Assembly: GCA_028285525.1 (NCBI GenBank)
Contig: JANQOZ010000122.1
Span: forward strand, 53,026-117,025
From: Lysobacterales bacterium
Lineage (GTDB): Bacteria > Pseudomonadota > Gammaproteobacteria > Xanthomonadales > SZUA-38
Length of the DNA: 64,000 nucleotides
Direction: 5' to 3'
Shown: positions 1 through 10,117 of the stretch, piece after piece
Numbering within the stretch: position 1 is the first letter of the stretch
Layout: every line of letters begins with the position of its first letter
Notes under the pieces: generated by a model
What the model was told of the DNA's origin: nothing
What the model saw: the letters and a program-made list of their open reading frames with translations, nothing else
The model's database searches: none
Translations under genes and position numbers: made by a program

Positions 1-770
1 TAGCCGAGCCTAATACGATTATCGTTCCGATCATTGGCCTGCGATGGGAATGTGTCTACTCCGTGAACCAAGGTCTGAATTCTCTGACCCGGGACAGTTG
101 GAAAAGCAGATTGCAGCTTTTTGCGGCTGAACGCTGAGGGAACAAGTATGAGTTGGCACGCTTCCAGCACCTGTCGGATCATCTCATTTCGGGCGTTGAT
201 AAGCGCAAGCGGACTTGCGATGCCTTCGATTCCATAGCTAACCAAACAGCGGTGGCACCTTTGGTCGGGAGCGCAACGTGCGCGCTGACAGGCTAACCGA
301 CTGTTCCACTCCTGCTGCGTATGTATCGGGCACCAGAGGAAATGGTCGTGGACGCTGATCGCTGTGGGGATGCCTTTCGCTGAGGCAATCATTGGCAAGA
401 GCAGCGAATCCCAGTGCTGCAGGTGATGAAAGTGAACCAGGTCCGGGCGAGTCTCATCGATTAGCCAGGCCAAAAAAGCTTCGCTTGCCGGACAACTGAG
501 GTCAGCGCCTAGCCCGCCAATTTTCGTCCGAGGTCTGATCAGTTGGCGGTCGAACACCAAATGTTCAAAGTGTGCGCTGCCAAGCCTGAGCACCCCTGGC
601 CCGGGATCGAGGATGCCGGGGGTCACCAGGATATGGTGATAGCCATCCGCGGCGGCGAGGAGGTTTCGGGTTGCTACCTCTGTGCCGCCAGTTTCGTAGG
701 CGCTATGCATGAGGTGGAGCGCTATTTTTGTTCTGGAACCCGGCGTTCTTCCCCGGGAAGGCACCCTCAT
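1..770 (-). CDS. Glycosyltransferase family 4 protein, partial (N-terminal part)
   Basis: Reading leftward, the frame is open from about 905 to the window edge, so the C-terminal half is missing. The product resembles the N-terminal domain of GT-B glycosyltransferases of family 4: a beta strand (IALHLMHSAYETGG) leads into a glycine-rich loop and a helix (TEVATRNLLAA), the usual opening of these enzymes. Later LVHFHHLQHWDS and ISVHDHFLWCP match the H-rich loops of that family. A cysteine cluster follows (ACQRARCAPDQRCHRC), seen in some family-4 proteins with an inserted zinc-binding-like segment. Such enzymes transfer a sugar from a nucleotide sugar to a glycan, lipid or protein. ATG at 770 is the conservative start, but the frame continues upstream and TTG starts near 875 or 896 would overlap the preceding gene. 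The 85-nt spacing suggests an operon with the tagged protein upstream. The acceptor cannot be inferred. Confidence 0.75.
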   Translation of the reverse strand, partial: MRVPSRGRTPGSRTKIALHLMHSAYETGGTEVATRNLLAAADGYHHILVTPGILDPGPGVLRLGSAHFEHLVFDRQLIRPRTKIGGLGADLSCPASEAFLAWLIDETRPDLVHFHHLQHWDSLLLPMIASAKGIPTAISVHDHFLWCPIHTQQEWNSRLACQRARCAPDQRCHRCLVSYGIEGIASPLALINARNEMIRQVLEACQLILVPSAFSRKKLQSAFPTVPGQRIQTLVHGVDTFPSQANDRNDNRIRLG

Positions 771-855
771 CGACTCTGGGAAACTCGCGTGTTCGATGCC
801 GGCCAGGGCGCTGCGAACTTGCCTAGCAATAAACTCCCTAAGCCGATCAGAGTGG

Positions 856-1821
856 CTAGTTGGGTTGCTCTTCAAATCCGTCGCCAAAGAGAGCAATCGA
901 TGTAATGCCGATGTTGTCTGACGTCGGGCTTCCCAGTGGTCCAGAAAGCGAGGCTGAAAGGGCAGCAGTTCCGGGGCCAGTAAACGGCTGTCCTAGGCTT
1001 CCGCTTACATCGATGGTGATCAGTAACGAATCTTCGGGAGGCAGATCGATTTCAGGAATGAGAATCCGTTCCGAGTTAACGTCAATATCGGGAGCGACAC
1101 ATTCGTCGTTGGACAGAAGGCTGCATTGAGCCGACTCGATGAGAACTGTCTCGGAGGCGTGGATCAACAGGCGGTGAGACAGGAGTTCTCCGGAGCCCCG
1201 ATTGTCGATTCGGACCGAAACCCTGGTGGGTTTTCCGGGAACGATCGCGCGGGGCAGCGTGATCGAGATGCCCACATCCGGAATCAGGTCGTTATCGATG
1301 TTGATGAAGGTTTCCTGATCCTGGGTTCCCCCCTGTTCGTCGATTACCTGAATCTCGAAGCGCTGATCTCCGTCGTCCTCCCCGTCGTTTAGCCCGACAA
1401 TCTCAAAATTAATGCCCGTACAATTTGCACCGGGCGGAAAGGACTTGAGTGGGTACAAGACCTGGCCCTCGCTCGGATTGCTTGACCTGAGCTCATAGGT
1501 CAGTTGGCGGTCGGCTGTTCCCGTCAGAAAGAGCGTTTGTCTGATCGATTCCCCGTCTTCCGAGACCGCAATGTTGTCTCCGCCTCGAATAGAAACACCA
1601 AGTGGGTTGGAAGGAAGACAGCCGCTGGGATCATGTCCCAGGGGCAACGTTGATTCACTGATAGCGGCGTAATCCAGCCCCCAAGGTGGGTTTGACGGTG
1701 GGGAGTTTGCGACGAACTGATCTAGCTCTGCATGATCCAAGGCGCCACTGGGATCCGCTATGCTGACGGTTAGCCCAACGACAACGCCGTCAACGACCCT
1801 TTTCCCTAATCGGATTCCCAT
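856..1821 (-). CDS. Beta-rich protein with C-terminal GDGFE tag
   Basis: A 321-residue protein I cannot assign to a named family. ATG at 1821 is preceded by an AAGGA ribosome site. No classical signal peptide is visible. Residues 75-175 (from GGDNIAVSEDG onward) look like a beta-sandwich of the Calx-beta type, and residues 175-300 like a second adhesion-type sandwich discussing VSVRIDNRGSG and a regular strand pattern. The protein ends in LFGDGFEEQPN, a tag also seen at the C-terminus of the proteins at 21608-23680 and 27857-29524. That suggests export or surface placement by analogy. It is divergent from the radical SAM gene, with 69 nt between the starts, and lies directly upstream of the glycosyltransferase, with which it may be cotranscribed. 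The function is unknown. Confidence 0.7.
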   Translation of the reverse strand: MGIRLGKRVVDGVVVGLTVSIADPSGALDHAELDQFVANSPPSNPPWGLDYAAISESTLPLGHDPSGCLPSNPLGVSIRGGDNIAVSEDGESIRQTLFLTGTADRQLTYELRSSNPSEGQVLYPLKSFPPGANCTGINFEIVGLNDGEDDGDQRFEIQVIDEQGGTQDQETFINIDNDLIPDVGISITLPRAIVPGKPTRVSVRIDNRGSGELLSHRLLIHASETVLIESAQCSLLSNDECVAPDIDVNSERILIPEIDLPPEDSLLITIDVSGSLGQPFTGPGTAALSASLSGPLGSPTSDNIGITSIALFGDGFEEQPN

Positions 1822-1890
1822 GCTATTCCTTTTGCTTGAATCGCGACGGAACCTGTCGCTCTGACGGAGGATGTTGTAAAACGTACCGTA

Positions 1891-3249
1891 GTGAATTATT
1901 CCGCGTCAAACCCAATGTTCCGAAGGCGTCATCAGGGCGTGACGACGATGGTAGCGGCTCGCCCAGGAGCTGTACCGCGCGTTTTCTATGGTCCGACTGT
2001 CAACGATTCCTTTTGTCGGGATCACGGGAGTGATCCTCAGCATGTCGAGCCGGTAAGTGGGCCGTTTCCGGATGTTCCAACGCAGCTCCCATCGGCTCTG
2101 ATTGCGGCAGTCGAACTCGCCAAAGGCAGTGATTTTGTTGGACTTGAGCTTGCCGGAGAGGTGCCCGAGCACAGTGATTTTGTCGAGTGGTTGGCTGGCG
2201 AATTGGCGAGCTTCGAAAAATGCCTCTGGATCAACGGCCGCCGTTTCACACCCGCGCCTTGTCAGTCCAGCGAAGACTGGCAGAATGCGTACGTGCTCAA
2301 ACGGCTTGAGACGCTCCGTTTGGTCCACGAGCCAGTATCAGCGTTGCCTAGAGTACTGGCTATCACCGTAAAGGCTGAGAAGTGCTTCGCGTCATGCCGT
2401 TTCTGCCCTCAGCACCTGGACCCTGATCGTACCCGCGCGAGCGAGCTATCTCACGAAACCCTGAACCGGATCCTTGACGGCGTTCCTGAAGATTCGCGGA
2501 TCTGGATCAGGCTCGGCATGGACGGAGAGCCGCTAAATTTTCCTGGCATCGTCCCGATCATCCGAACGATTCGAGCAAGGCGCCCTATGGTGAGGATTGA
2601 AACCGCCACTAACGGGTTGCTCCTCAACGAAGATTGGTACCAAAAACTCGCTCGCGCTGGACTCGATCATTTGTCGATTAGTGTCAACGCACCGACCCGA
2701 GACGATTACGCCTGGTTTTCCGGGCTGGACGGTTTTGATCGTCTGGCTGAGGCCTTGCCGCAGCTACCATTGTGGCGGCAGCGTGGCCGCGCAATTCCAT
2801 TGGTCACCGTCAATTTACTGAATGTTCGGCGATGGGCTAAGCGTCTGCGGCCCGCAATTCGCTGGCTCGACCAGTGTGTCGATCGCGTGGATCTGACTCA
2901 CGTTCAGTTCGTTGATGACAAAGAGCTCGAGAACCTTGATCCGCGACGCGAGGCGGTCCGATCGTCGGTCGCTCGATGCACGTTTCTCAACAACGTCATG
3001 ACCATCGATTGTGAAGGCAGGTTGAACATCTGCTGCGCAACTGAGTTTTCAAGCGACGCCGCGCCTGAGCTTGGCAACGTCCATCAACACACGATCGGAC
3101 AGCTATGGCGGTCCGAGACGTATACCCAGTTGCGTGAACGCAATCGCCAAGGCCGGGCCGTGATTCCGGCTTGCCAGAGGTGTAAGGTCAATTGCCAAAC
3201 CGCAACTAGAGATGCGCTGATGAAAGCGGCAGCGGTCGAGTTTGGGTAA
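1891..3249 (+). CDS. Radical SAM/SPASM domain protein
   Basis: The product has the radical SAM signature C-x3-C-x2-C (CFASCRFC) near residue 170, which binds the 4Fe-4S cluster that cleaves S-adenosylmethionine. A TIM-barrel pattern follows (LGMDGEPLNFPG, ETATNGLLL, LDHLSISVNA). The C-terminal region has a cysteine pattern typical of SPASM auxiliary-cluster domains (CTFLNN, DCEGRLNICC, CQRCKVNC). Family members modify peptides, proteins or small molecules such as sugars. No small precursor peptide is visible next door, so the substrate is open. About 150 residues precede the first cysteine motif and I cannot assign them. The start is uncertain: GTG at 1891 gives 452 aa, while ATG at 1915 or 1948 would shorten it. 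The gene is divergent from the tagged protein and close to a glycosyltransferase, so a surface-modification role is possible. Confidence 0.85.
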   Translation: MNYSASNPMFRRRHQGVTTMVAARPGAVPRVFYGPTVNDSFCRDHGSDPQHVEPVSGPFPDVPTQLPSALIAAVELAKGSDFVGLELAGEVPEHSDFVEWLAGELASFEKCLWINGRRFTPAPCQSSEDWQNAYVLKRLETLRLVHEPVSALPRVLAITVKAEKCFASCRFCPQHLDPDRTRASELSHETLNRILDGVPEDSRIWIRLGMDGEPLNFPGIVPIIRTIRARRPMVRIETATNGLLLNEDWYQKLARAGLDHLSISVNAPTRDDYAWFSGLDGFDRLAEALPQLPLWRQRGRAIPLVTVNLLNVRRWAKRLRPAIRWLDQCVDRVDLTHVQFVDDKELENLDPRREAVRSSVARCTFLNNVMTIDCEGRLNICCATEFSSDAAPELGNVHQHTIGQLWRSETYTQLRERNRQGRAVIPACQRCKVNCQTATRDALMKAAAVEFG

Positions 3250-3360
3250 ACCTATGAATCGCTGAACAGGTGACTCAACTGATCGCTGTCAGGTGAGGAG
3301 TTAGCGAGACTATTAATCCTGTTTGCCGGAATCGTCAAGCGAACGTGTTCGTTCCGTTGA

Positions 3361-4458
3361 TCAGCCCTCAAGCAGCTTGAGAGTATGACAGGCGATCGAA
3401 CGGCACTCGTCAGCATGGAGGATCAGCACGGCAACTTTGCTTTGATCGCTGGCCAGGTTGACCGGTAACGGTGGTGGATCATCGGGGGTCGGGGCAAGCG
3501 AGAGGCCGGGCAGCGGCAAGTCTTTCAGGACCTGCCCGACCAGCCACAGGTGGTGTTCACCCACGCCGCCGCTGAACACCAGGGCGTCGACGCGTCCGAG
3601 GACGGCGAAGTAAGCGCCAAGGTATTTGCGGATTCGATACACGTAGGTCTCGACAGCGTGAGTCGCCGCCTGATCGCCGGCCAGCATGCGGGCGCGGATC
3701 TTGCGCATGTCGGCGTCTCCGCAAAGGCCGAGCAATCCGCTCTCTCGATTGATGATGGCATCGAGTTTCTCCGCGTTGATCGCCTGTGTGCGAAGCAGGT
3801 GGGTAAGCAAGCCGGGGTCAACGTCGCCGGCGCGGGTTCCCATCACCAGCCCTTCGGCCGGCGTCATGCCCATGGAGGTGTCGACACTCTGGCCTTGTTT
3901 TATGGCCGTGGCGCTGGCGCCATTGCCCAGGTGGAAGGTGATGAGGTTAAGCGCCTGAGGCGCTTGCGCCAGAAAAGACGAAGCGTCCAGCATCAGCTGC
4001 TCGTGAGAGATGCCGTGAAAACCGAAACGCCTCAGTCCATGTTCGTGGGTCAGCGATGCGGGCAGCGCGTAGCGACTCGCACAAGCGGGTAGCGTGGCGT
4101 GAAAGGCCGTATCAAAAACGGCTACCTGAGGAAGCTGGGGCCAGACTTCTCGGCAGGCCTGGATGGCGGCCAGATTGACCGGATTGTGGAGTGGGGCAAA
4201 GGTCGAAGCGGCCTCGATGTTGCGAATGACGTCATCATCCACCAGGACGGGCGTCGTCAGCCGGGCGCCGCCGTGCACGACCCGGTGGCCGACGGCCGTA
4301 GGCGTGGGTTGTCCGTTGAGCTCGCTGAACATCCGGTCCAGGGCGGCGTTGATCTCACCCTGGGTTTCCAGCGTCCGGCTGAACAGCTCCGAACCATCGT
4401 CGCCGTGGATTGAGTAGCGAAGAGTGGAGCTTCCGGCGTTGACGACGAGCACACTCAC
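3361..4458 (-). CDS. ackA: Acetate kinase
   Basis: Acetate kinase converts acetyl phosphate and ADP to acetate and ATP. The sequence opens with the family phosphate-binding strand VNAGSSTLRYSI, then GHRVVHGG, the catalytic-site stretch VFDTAFHATLP, RFGFHGISHE, the HLGNGASA motif and FSGGVGEHH near the end. These are the expected ASKHA-fold motifs in order. At 365 residues it is shorter than the usual 395-400, mostly by a compact C-terminus. GTG at 4458 is the start. It lies 15 nt downstream of the phosphoketolase gene on the same strand, so the two are almost certainly cotranscribed: phosphoketolase makes acetyl phosphate and this enzyme harvests its phosphate as ATP. Confidence 0.95.
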   Translation of the reverse strand: MSVLVVNAGSSTLRYSIHGDDGSELFSRTLETQGEINAALDRMFSELNGQPTPTAVGHRVVHGGARLTTPVLVDDDVIRNIEAASTFAPLHNPVNLAAIQACREVWPQLPQVAVFDTAFHATLPACASRYALPASLTHEHGLRRFGFHGISHEQLMLDASSFLAQAPQALNLITFHLGNGASATAIKQGQSVDTSMGMTPAEGLVMGTRAGDVDPGLLTHLLRTQAINAEKLDAIINRESGLLGLCGDADMRKIRARMLAGDQAATHAVETYVYRIRKYLGAYFAVLGRVDALVFSGGVGEHHLWLVGQVLKDLPLPGLSLAPTPDDPPPLPVNLASDQSKVAVLILHADECRSIACHTLKLLEG

Positions 4459-4473
4459 GGCTGCTCGGCTGCG

Positions 4474-6837
4474 TCAGTAGGGCCAGCGCCAGTTGCGATA
4501 TTCGGGCTTGTCGATGCCGTGTTCATGGGCGTATTCGCGGGCGTCGATGCGCATGTCCTTGAGCGTGTCTTTCACATGGGCGCCGGCAACGTGCAGTTCC
4601 GGCAGCCGATCGATCACGTCGATTGCCAGGCTGAAGCGATCGATTTCGTTGGCGATCGCCAGTTCGAGCGGCGTGTTGATGTTGCCCTTTTCCTTGTAGC
4701 CCCGGACATGCAGATTGTCGTGGTTCGTGCGCCGATACGCCAGGCGATGGATCAGCCACGGGTACCCGTGAAAGTTGAAGATCACCGGCCGGTCGATGGT
4801 AAACAGGCTGTCGAAGTCAGGGTCCGAAAGACCGTGCGGGTGTTCGCCCGCCGGCTGCATGCAGAACAGGTCTACCACGCTCAAGAAACGAAGCTTGAGA
4901 TCCGGAAAGTGCTCGCGCAATAAAGCCGTTGCCGCCAGCGCTTCCTGGGTCGGGATATCGCCGCAGCCGACCATCACAATGTCGGGTTCGCCGCCGTGAT
5001 CGTTGCTCGCCCAGTCCCAGGTGCTTATCCCTTTCTCGAGATGTTTGGCGGCCTCATCAATGTCGAGATACTGAAGGTGCATCTGTTTGTCGCAGACGAT
5101 CACGTTGATGTTGTCGGTGCTACGCAGGCAGTGATCCGCTACGCAGAGCAACGAGTTGACGTCGGGTGGCAGGTAGATCCGGGTAACCTCGGGCGCCTTG
5201 TTCACAACCACGTCCAGAAAGCCCGGGTCCTGATGGGTGAACCCGTTGTGGTCCTGCCGCCAGACGGTTGAGGTAATCAGCAGGTTCAGCGATGAAACCG
5301 GCGCGCGCCAGGGGATCTCGCGGCTGATGTCCAGCCACTTGGCGTGCTGGTTGTACATGGAGTCGATGACGTGGACAAACGCTTCGTAGGTGGCAAAAAA
5401 ACCGTGTCGCCCGGACAGGACATACCCTTCGTACCAGCCTTCCAACGTATGCTCGGACAACATCTCCAGGACCCGCCCGTCGGTCGCCAGCTCGCCACCG
5501 TCTTCGTCTTCCGGCAGATAGTCGGCGAGCCAGAGCTTTTTGCTCACGTCGTAAATCGCGTCGAGCTTGTTGGAGGTGTTTTCGTCAGGCCCAAAAACCC
5601 GAAAGTTGTCCATGTTCCGGGCCAGGATGTCCCGTAGAAACGCTCCCAGCGGTGGCGTGTTCATGGCGACGTCGTCAGCGGGTCTGGCAACCTCAATCGC
5701 GTAGTCGCGGAAGTTTGGCATGCGGAGCGCCCGTCGAATCAGGCCGCCGTTGGCGTGCGGGCTCGCGCTCATGCGCTTTTGACCCTGCGGGGCAAGCGCG
5801 CGCAGCTCGGCAATCAGTCGCCCGTCAGCATCAAACAGCTCCTCAGGCCGATAGCTCCTCAGCCAGTCCTCGAGCTGTTCCAGGTGCGCGGGGTTGTCGT
5901 GAATCCCGCCCAGGGGGACCTGATGGGCCCGCCACGATCCCTCGACCTTGCGCCCGTCTACCTCTCTGGGGCCGGTCCAGCCTTTGGGCGTTCTCAGGAC
6001 GATCATCGGCCACCGACCGCGGGTCACCTCGCCAGCTTGGCGGGCCGTTTGCTGAATGTCGCGGATTCTGGCGTAGCATGCGTCGAGCGTCGCGGCCATA
6101 GCCTGATGCATGGTTGCCGGTTCGCTGCCCTCAACAAAATGCGGCTCCCACCCGTAGCCGCGAAACAGCGCTTCGAGTTCCGTATGGGGGATGCGCGAGA
6201 GGATCGTGGGGTTGTTGATCTTGTATCCGTTCAGGTGAAGGATTGGCAGCACAACGCCGTCGCGCATGGGGCTCAAGAACTTGTTTGAATGCCAGGAGGT
6301 GGCGAGCGGCCCGGTCTCCGCTTCGCCGTCGCCCACCGCAACGACCACCACCAGATCAGGGTTGTCAAAGGCCGCACCAAAGGCGTGAGAGAGGCTGTAG
6401 CCCAGTTCACCTCCCTCATGAATCGACCCGGGCGTCTCCGGGGTGCAGTGACTGCCGATCCCGCCGGGAAAAGAAAACTGCTTAAGGAACCGCTTCAGGC
6501 CCTCCTCGTCCTCCGACATATTGGGGTAGATCTCAGAATACGTTCCCTCGAGATAGACGGGCGCCAGGACACCCGGCGCGCCGTGGCCTGGTCCGGCCAG
6601 GAAAATGGCGTTCAGGTTGTGCTCCCGAATCAGCCGATTCATGTGCACATACACAAAAGACAGGCCTGGGCTGGCTCCCCAGTGTCCGAGGAGTCGCCGC
6701 TTAACGTGCGCGGCGCTGAGCGGTTCTCTGAGCAGCGGGTTGTCGCGCAGGTAGATCATTGCGGCACCCACGTAGTTGCAGGCCCGCCAGTAGGCGTCGA
6801 TCAGCGTGGTTTCGTCCTGACTCAGGATGTCGCTCAC
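4474..6837 (-). CDS. xfp: Xylulose-5-phosphate/fructose-6-phosphate phosphoketolase
   Basis: This thiamine-diphosphate enzyme splits xylulose 5-phosphate (and often fructose 6-phosphate) with inorganic phosphate into acetyl phosphate and glyceraldehyde 3-phosphate (or erythrose 4-phosphate). The 787-residue length is standard. Family features include [27 protein letters not shown], the diphosphate/metal-binding [19 protein letters not shown], and the C-terminal [20 protein letters not shown]. The start is GTG at 6837 with an AGGAG ribosome site. The acetate kinase gene follows directly, forming a two-gene phosphoketolase-acetate bypass. The divergent P-type ATPase starts 232 nt away, so this interval must hold both promoters; I saw no operator I trust there. 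Confidence 0.96.
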   Translation of the reverse strand: MSDILSQDETTLIDAYWRACNYVGAAMIYLRDNPLLREPLSAAHVKRRLLGHWGASPGLSFVYVHMNRLIREHNLNAIFLAGPGHGAPGVLAPVYLEGTYSEIYPNMSEDEEGLKRFLKQFSFPGGIGSHCTPETPGSIHEGGELGYSLSHAFGAAFDNPDLVVVVAVGDGEAETGPLATSWHSNKFLSPMRDGVVLPILHLNGYKINNPTILSRIPHTELEALFRGYGWEPHFVEGSEPATMHQAMAATLDACYARIRDIQQTARQAGEVTRGRWPMIVLRTPKGWTGPREVDGRKVEGSWRAHQVPLGGIHDNPAHLEQLEDWLRSYRPEELFDADGRLIAELRALAPQGQKRMSASPHANGGLIRRALRMPNFRDYAIEVARPADDVAMNTPPLGAFLRDILARNMDNFRVFGPDENTSNKLDAIYDVSKKLWLADYLPEDEDGGELATDGRVLEMLSEHTLEGWYEGYVLSGRHGFFATYEAFVHVIDSMYNQHAKWLDISREIPWRAPVSSLNLLITSTVWRQDHNGFTHQDPGFLDVVVNKAPEVTRIYLPPDVNSLLCVADHCLRSTDNINVIVCDKQMHLQYLDIDEAAKHLEKGISTWDWASNDHGGEPDIVMVGCGDIPTQEALAATALLREHFPDLKLRFLSVVDLFCMQPAGEHPHGLSDPDFDSLFTIDRPVIFNFHGYPWLIHRLAYRRTNHDNLHVRGYKEKGNINTPLELAIANEIDRFSLAIDVIDRLPELHVAGAHVKDTLKDMRIDAREYAHEHGIDKPEYRNWRWPY

Positions 6838-7069
6838 GGGGGTCTCCTGTGGTCTCTAGGGTGTTGAGTATGTCGCTGCGCTATGAACCGGTGATGACGG
6901 TTTGGCGGCTTTGACGATAGCGAGCGACTTGGGCCATATCGATTCGGTTTTACCGAGCGTCAACGACCGGTAGTCCGAACCTGTTGACAGTAATGCGTGT
7001 TAGGATTTTTTGACACTGCCTTGAACGGCTTGACCGTTAGCCGATGACGTTTCGACACGAGGTCTCAGC

Positions 7070-9943
7070 ATGCTCGACAGCGACCTGTTTCTATTGGAAC
7101 TGATTGCCCTGGAGTGGCTGATTGCGATGATGGCCGCGGGATTGCTCCTGGGATTTGGCATCCGCGACTGGCGCCGACGACAGCGCCATGCGGCAGCGGC
7201 CGGTCAACGACGGGAAGGGGTCGTTGCTGAGTGGCACCACCTGTCAGCGGACCAAGTGTTGGCTCGCGTTGGCGCCCATGAATCGGGCCTGAGCACATCC
7301 CAGGCGAGGCGGCGGCTTGACGAGGTCGGTCCGAACCGACTGCCCGAGCCAAGACCCCGCAGCGCCCTGGTTCGCTACCTGAGCCAGTTTCACAACCTGC
7401 TGATTTACGTGCTGCTGGCCGCAGGTGTCGTGACCGCGCTCCTGCAGCACTGGCTCGACGCCGTGGTGATTCTCGGCGTTGTGCTGGTGAACGCGGCGAT
7501 CGGGTTTGTCCAGGAAGGCAAAGCTGAGGACGCCCTCAAGGCGATCCGACAGATGCTGTCACCGAGCGCCATGACGCTGCGCGACAACAAGCTGGTGACC
7601 GTCGAAGCAGCGGACCTCGTGCCCGGTGACATTGTTCAGCTTCAGTCCGGAGATAAGGTCCCGGCGGATGTTCGTCTGCTGCGCAGCAAGGGCCTGTTTG
7701 TTGAGGAAGCGCCGCTGACCGGTGAATCGGTGCCGGTCGAAAAGGACTGTAGGATTCTGCCGTCGCAAACGCCGCTGGCCGAGCGTAACTGCATGGCCTA
7801 CTCAGGCACACTCGTGACGCAGGGGCAGGGGACCGGCGTGGTCGTCGCAACCGGCGGCGCCACCGAAATCGGCCGAATCAGTGCGCTGGTGGCGAACGTT
7901 CAGCAGCTGACCACACCGTTGCTGCGCCAGATGGACCAGTTCAGCCGGTGGTTGACCGGCGCGATTTTGGTGCTGGCGACCGTGAGCTTTGTGTTTGGCG
8001 TTTTGATCCGAGACTTTACCGCGGCGGAAATGTTTATGGCCGCGGTGGGATTGGCGGTAGCCGCGATTCCGGAAGGGCTGCCGGCCATTATGACCATTAC
8101 GCTGGCTATCGGCGTCCAGCGGATGGCGGGTCGAAGTGCGATCATCCGCCGCCTGCCGGCGGTGGAGACGCTGGGTACCGTCGGCGTTATCTGCTCCGAC
8201 AAGACCGGCACGCTCACCCGAAACTCCATGACCGTCGCCACCGTTCAGACCAGCGAAAGGCAGATTAACGTCACCGGCACCGGCTATGAGCCACAAGGGA
8301 CTTTCCTGGATGGCTCAAACGAACTGGCGCCAGGTGACGATCTTCCCCTTCAGGAACTCCTGCGCGATGCCGCTCTCTGCAACGACGCGACGCTCGCGGA
8401 GCAGGCTGAGACCGGCTGGGAGGTTCATGGAGACCCGATGGAAGGCGCGCTGATCGTTGCGGCCGCCAAACACGGGCTCGATCTTGAGCAAACCCACCGG
8501 TGCTGGCCTCGCGCTGACATTATTCCGTTTGAGTCAGGCCACAAGTTCATGGCGACGCTGAATCGTTGTGAGAACGACGAACGGCTGATTGTCGTCAAGG
8601 GCGCACCCGAGGTTGTGCTGGGGATGTGCGACACGGCGCGCGGTGCGGACGGCGACCTGCCGCTCGACCGAGACCTCTGGTTACAGCGGATGGACGCGAT
8701 GGCTGCGGAGGGACAGCGCATCCTGGCGGTTGCTACCAAGTCGGTGGATTGCGCGCAGCAGGAGCTGGGCTTTGCCGATGTCGAGGGAGGTCTCACGCTG
8801 CTTGGACTGCTGGGGTTGATGGACCCGCCGCGGGAAGAGGCGATCAGCGCCGTTCGCGCCTGCCGAGAGGCGGGTATCCGGGTGAAGATGATCACCGGGG
8901 ATCATGCCGGCACGGCCCAGGCGATCGCCAAGCGAGTGGGGCTGGAGAACCACGAGCGGGTTTTGACGGGTTCAGAGCTCGACACGCTCGACGACGACGC
9001 GCTGACGGATTTGGTCAACACGGTCGACGTGTATGCGCGCGTCACGCCGGAGCACAAGCTTCGGCTGGTAGAGCTCCTCCAGCGTACCGACGCGGTGGTC
9101 GCCATGACCGGCGACGGCGTGAACGACGCCCCGGCGCTAAAGCGTGCCGACGTTGGGGTCGCGATGGGTATCAATGGAACCGAAGCGGCCAAAGAGGCCT
9201 CCGAGATGGTGCTGGCTGACGACAATTTTGCGTCAATCGCCAGCGCCGTTGAGGAAGGCAGGACGGTCTATGACAACCTGAAGAAAGCGATCCTGTTCAT
9301 CCTTCCGACCAACGGTGGTGAGGCCCTCGTTGTGCTCAGCGCTATTGTGCTTGGCTTCCACGAGTTTCCGCTGACCCCGGTGCAGATCCTTTGGGTCAAC
9401 ATGATCACGGCCGTAACGCTGGCGCTGGCGCTGGCCTTTGAACCGCCCGAGCCGGGCGTAATGGGTCGGCCGCCGCGCAACGCGAGACAGCCCGTCCTGA
9501 CGCCGCTGTTTCTCTGGCGCATCGGCTACGTGTCCGTGATCCTGATGGCGGGCACGTTCGGCATGTTTTTGTGGGAACAGCGACAAAACGCGACGATTGA
9601 AGAGGCCAGAACCGTTGCCGTCAACACGCTGGTGATGTTCGAAATCTTCTACCTGTTCAGCGCCCGCTACATCACAGCGCCGGTGCTCAACCGGCAGGGG
9701 TTGCTCGGGAACTCCTACGTACTCTACGCCGTGGGGTTGCTGGTGGTGTTCCAGCTGGCGTTTACGTATCTGCCGGCGCTGCAGGCGCTGTTCGGCACTG
9801 CGGCCATCAGCGCGGGAGTCTGGTTGCGGATTGTCCTGGTCGCCGTATCTGTCCTGTTCATTGTCGAACTGGAAAAGATGCTGGTACGCCGCTGGTTTCG
9901 GCCTAAGGAAAGGGTAAGGGAGCTGGACCAGGTTTCAGGCTGA
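7070..9943 (+). CDS. P-type cation-transporting ATPase (P2-like)
   Basis: An inner-membrane pump using ATP through a phospho-aspartate intermediate. The phosphorylation motif DKTGTLT is near residue 377, TGESVPV lies in the actuator domain, and MTGDGVNDAPAL forms the hinge. The fourth membrane segment carries IPEGLPA, as in SERCA-like P2 ATPases. The sixth has WVNMITAVTLALALAFEP, where SERCA has an Asp-Gly after the Thr; this protein has Ala-Val, so calcium specificity should not be assumed. The 957-aa protein starts at ATG 7070 behind a GAGGT ribosome site. That start adds a predicted extra N-terminal hydrophobic segment (residues 8-27) before the canonical WHHLSADQVL opening. It is divergent from the phosphoketolase operon. 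The transported ion is unknown. Confidence 0.92.
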   Translation: MLDSDLFLLELIALEWLIAMMAAGLLLGFGIRDWRRRQRHAAAAGQRREGVVAEWHHLSADQVLARVGAHESGLSTSQARRRLDEVGPNRLPEPRPRSALVRYLSQFHNLLIYVLLAAGVVTALLQHWLDAVVILGVVLVNAAIGFVQEGKAEDALKAIRQMLSPSAMTLRDNKLVTVEAADLVPGDIVQLQSGDKVPADVRLLRSKGLFVEEAPLTGESVPVEKDCRILPSQTPLAERNCMAYSGTLVTQGQGTGVVVATGGATEIGRISALVANVQQLTTPLLRQMDQFSRWLTGAILVLATVSFVFGVLIRDFTAAEMFMAAVGLAVAAIPEGLPAIMTITLAIGVQRMAGRSAIIRRLPAVETLGTVGVICSDKTGTLTRNSMTVATVQTSERQINVTGTGYEPQGTFLDGSNELAPGDDLPLQELLRDAALCNDATLAEQAETGWEVHGDPMEGALIVAAAKHGLDLEQTHRCWPRADIIPFESGHKFMATLNRCENDERLIVVKGAPEVVLGMCDTARGADGDLPLDRDLWLQRMDAMAAEGQRILAVATKSVDCAQQELGFADVEGGLTLLGLLGLMDPPREEAISAVRACREAGIRVKMITGDHAGTAQAIAKRVGLENHERVLTGSELDTLDDDALTDLVNTVDVYARVTPEHKLRLVELLQRTDAVVAMTGDGVNDAPALKRADVGVAMGINGTEAAKEASEMVLADDNFASIASAVEEGRTVYDNLKKAILFILPTNGGEALVVLSAIVLGFHEFPLTPVQILWVNMITAVTLALALAFEPPEPGVMGRPPRNARQPVLTPLFLWRIGYVSVILMAGTFGMFLWEQRQNATIEEARTVAVNTLVMFEIFYLFSARYITAPVLNRQGLLGNSYVLYAVGLLVVFQLAFTYLPALQALFGTAAISAGVWLRIVLVAVSVLFIVELEKMLVRRWFRPKERVRELDQVSG

Positions 9944-10105
9944 GCGTTGTCTAAAGCGCCCGGTTTGCCATGCGGCTCGCATGGGCGTATTGGCCCTTGG
10001 CGTACCACAATCGATTAAGTTCCCTCGTCTTCCTTTCGGCTGGCGTAAGCCGCCGCACCTGTGCGATTGTTGGATCAACGGCATTTCTCCAGTTAACAAT
10101 TCATC

Positions 10106-10112
10106 AGGAGGA
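10106..10112 (+). promoter_or_regulatory. Strong ribosome binding site
   Basis: AGGAGGA lies 5 nt before the ATG at 10118. It fixes the start of the exported amidohydrolase and implies efficient translation. Confidence 0.8.
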
Positions 10113-10117
10113 AAGCG

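Noticed and set aside
3550..4092. 180-codon frame on the plus strand
   Set aside because: Antisense to acetate kinase, which has all family motifs.
6984..6989. TTGACA resembling a -35 box upstream of the ATPase
   Set aside because: No -10 at 16-18 nt; the nearest AT-rich hexamer gives an 11-nt spacer.
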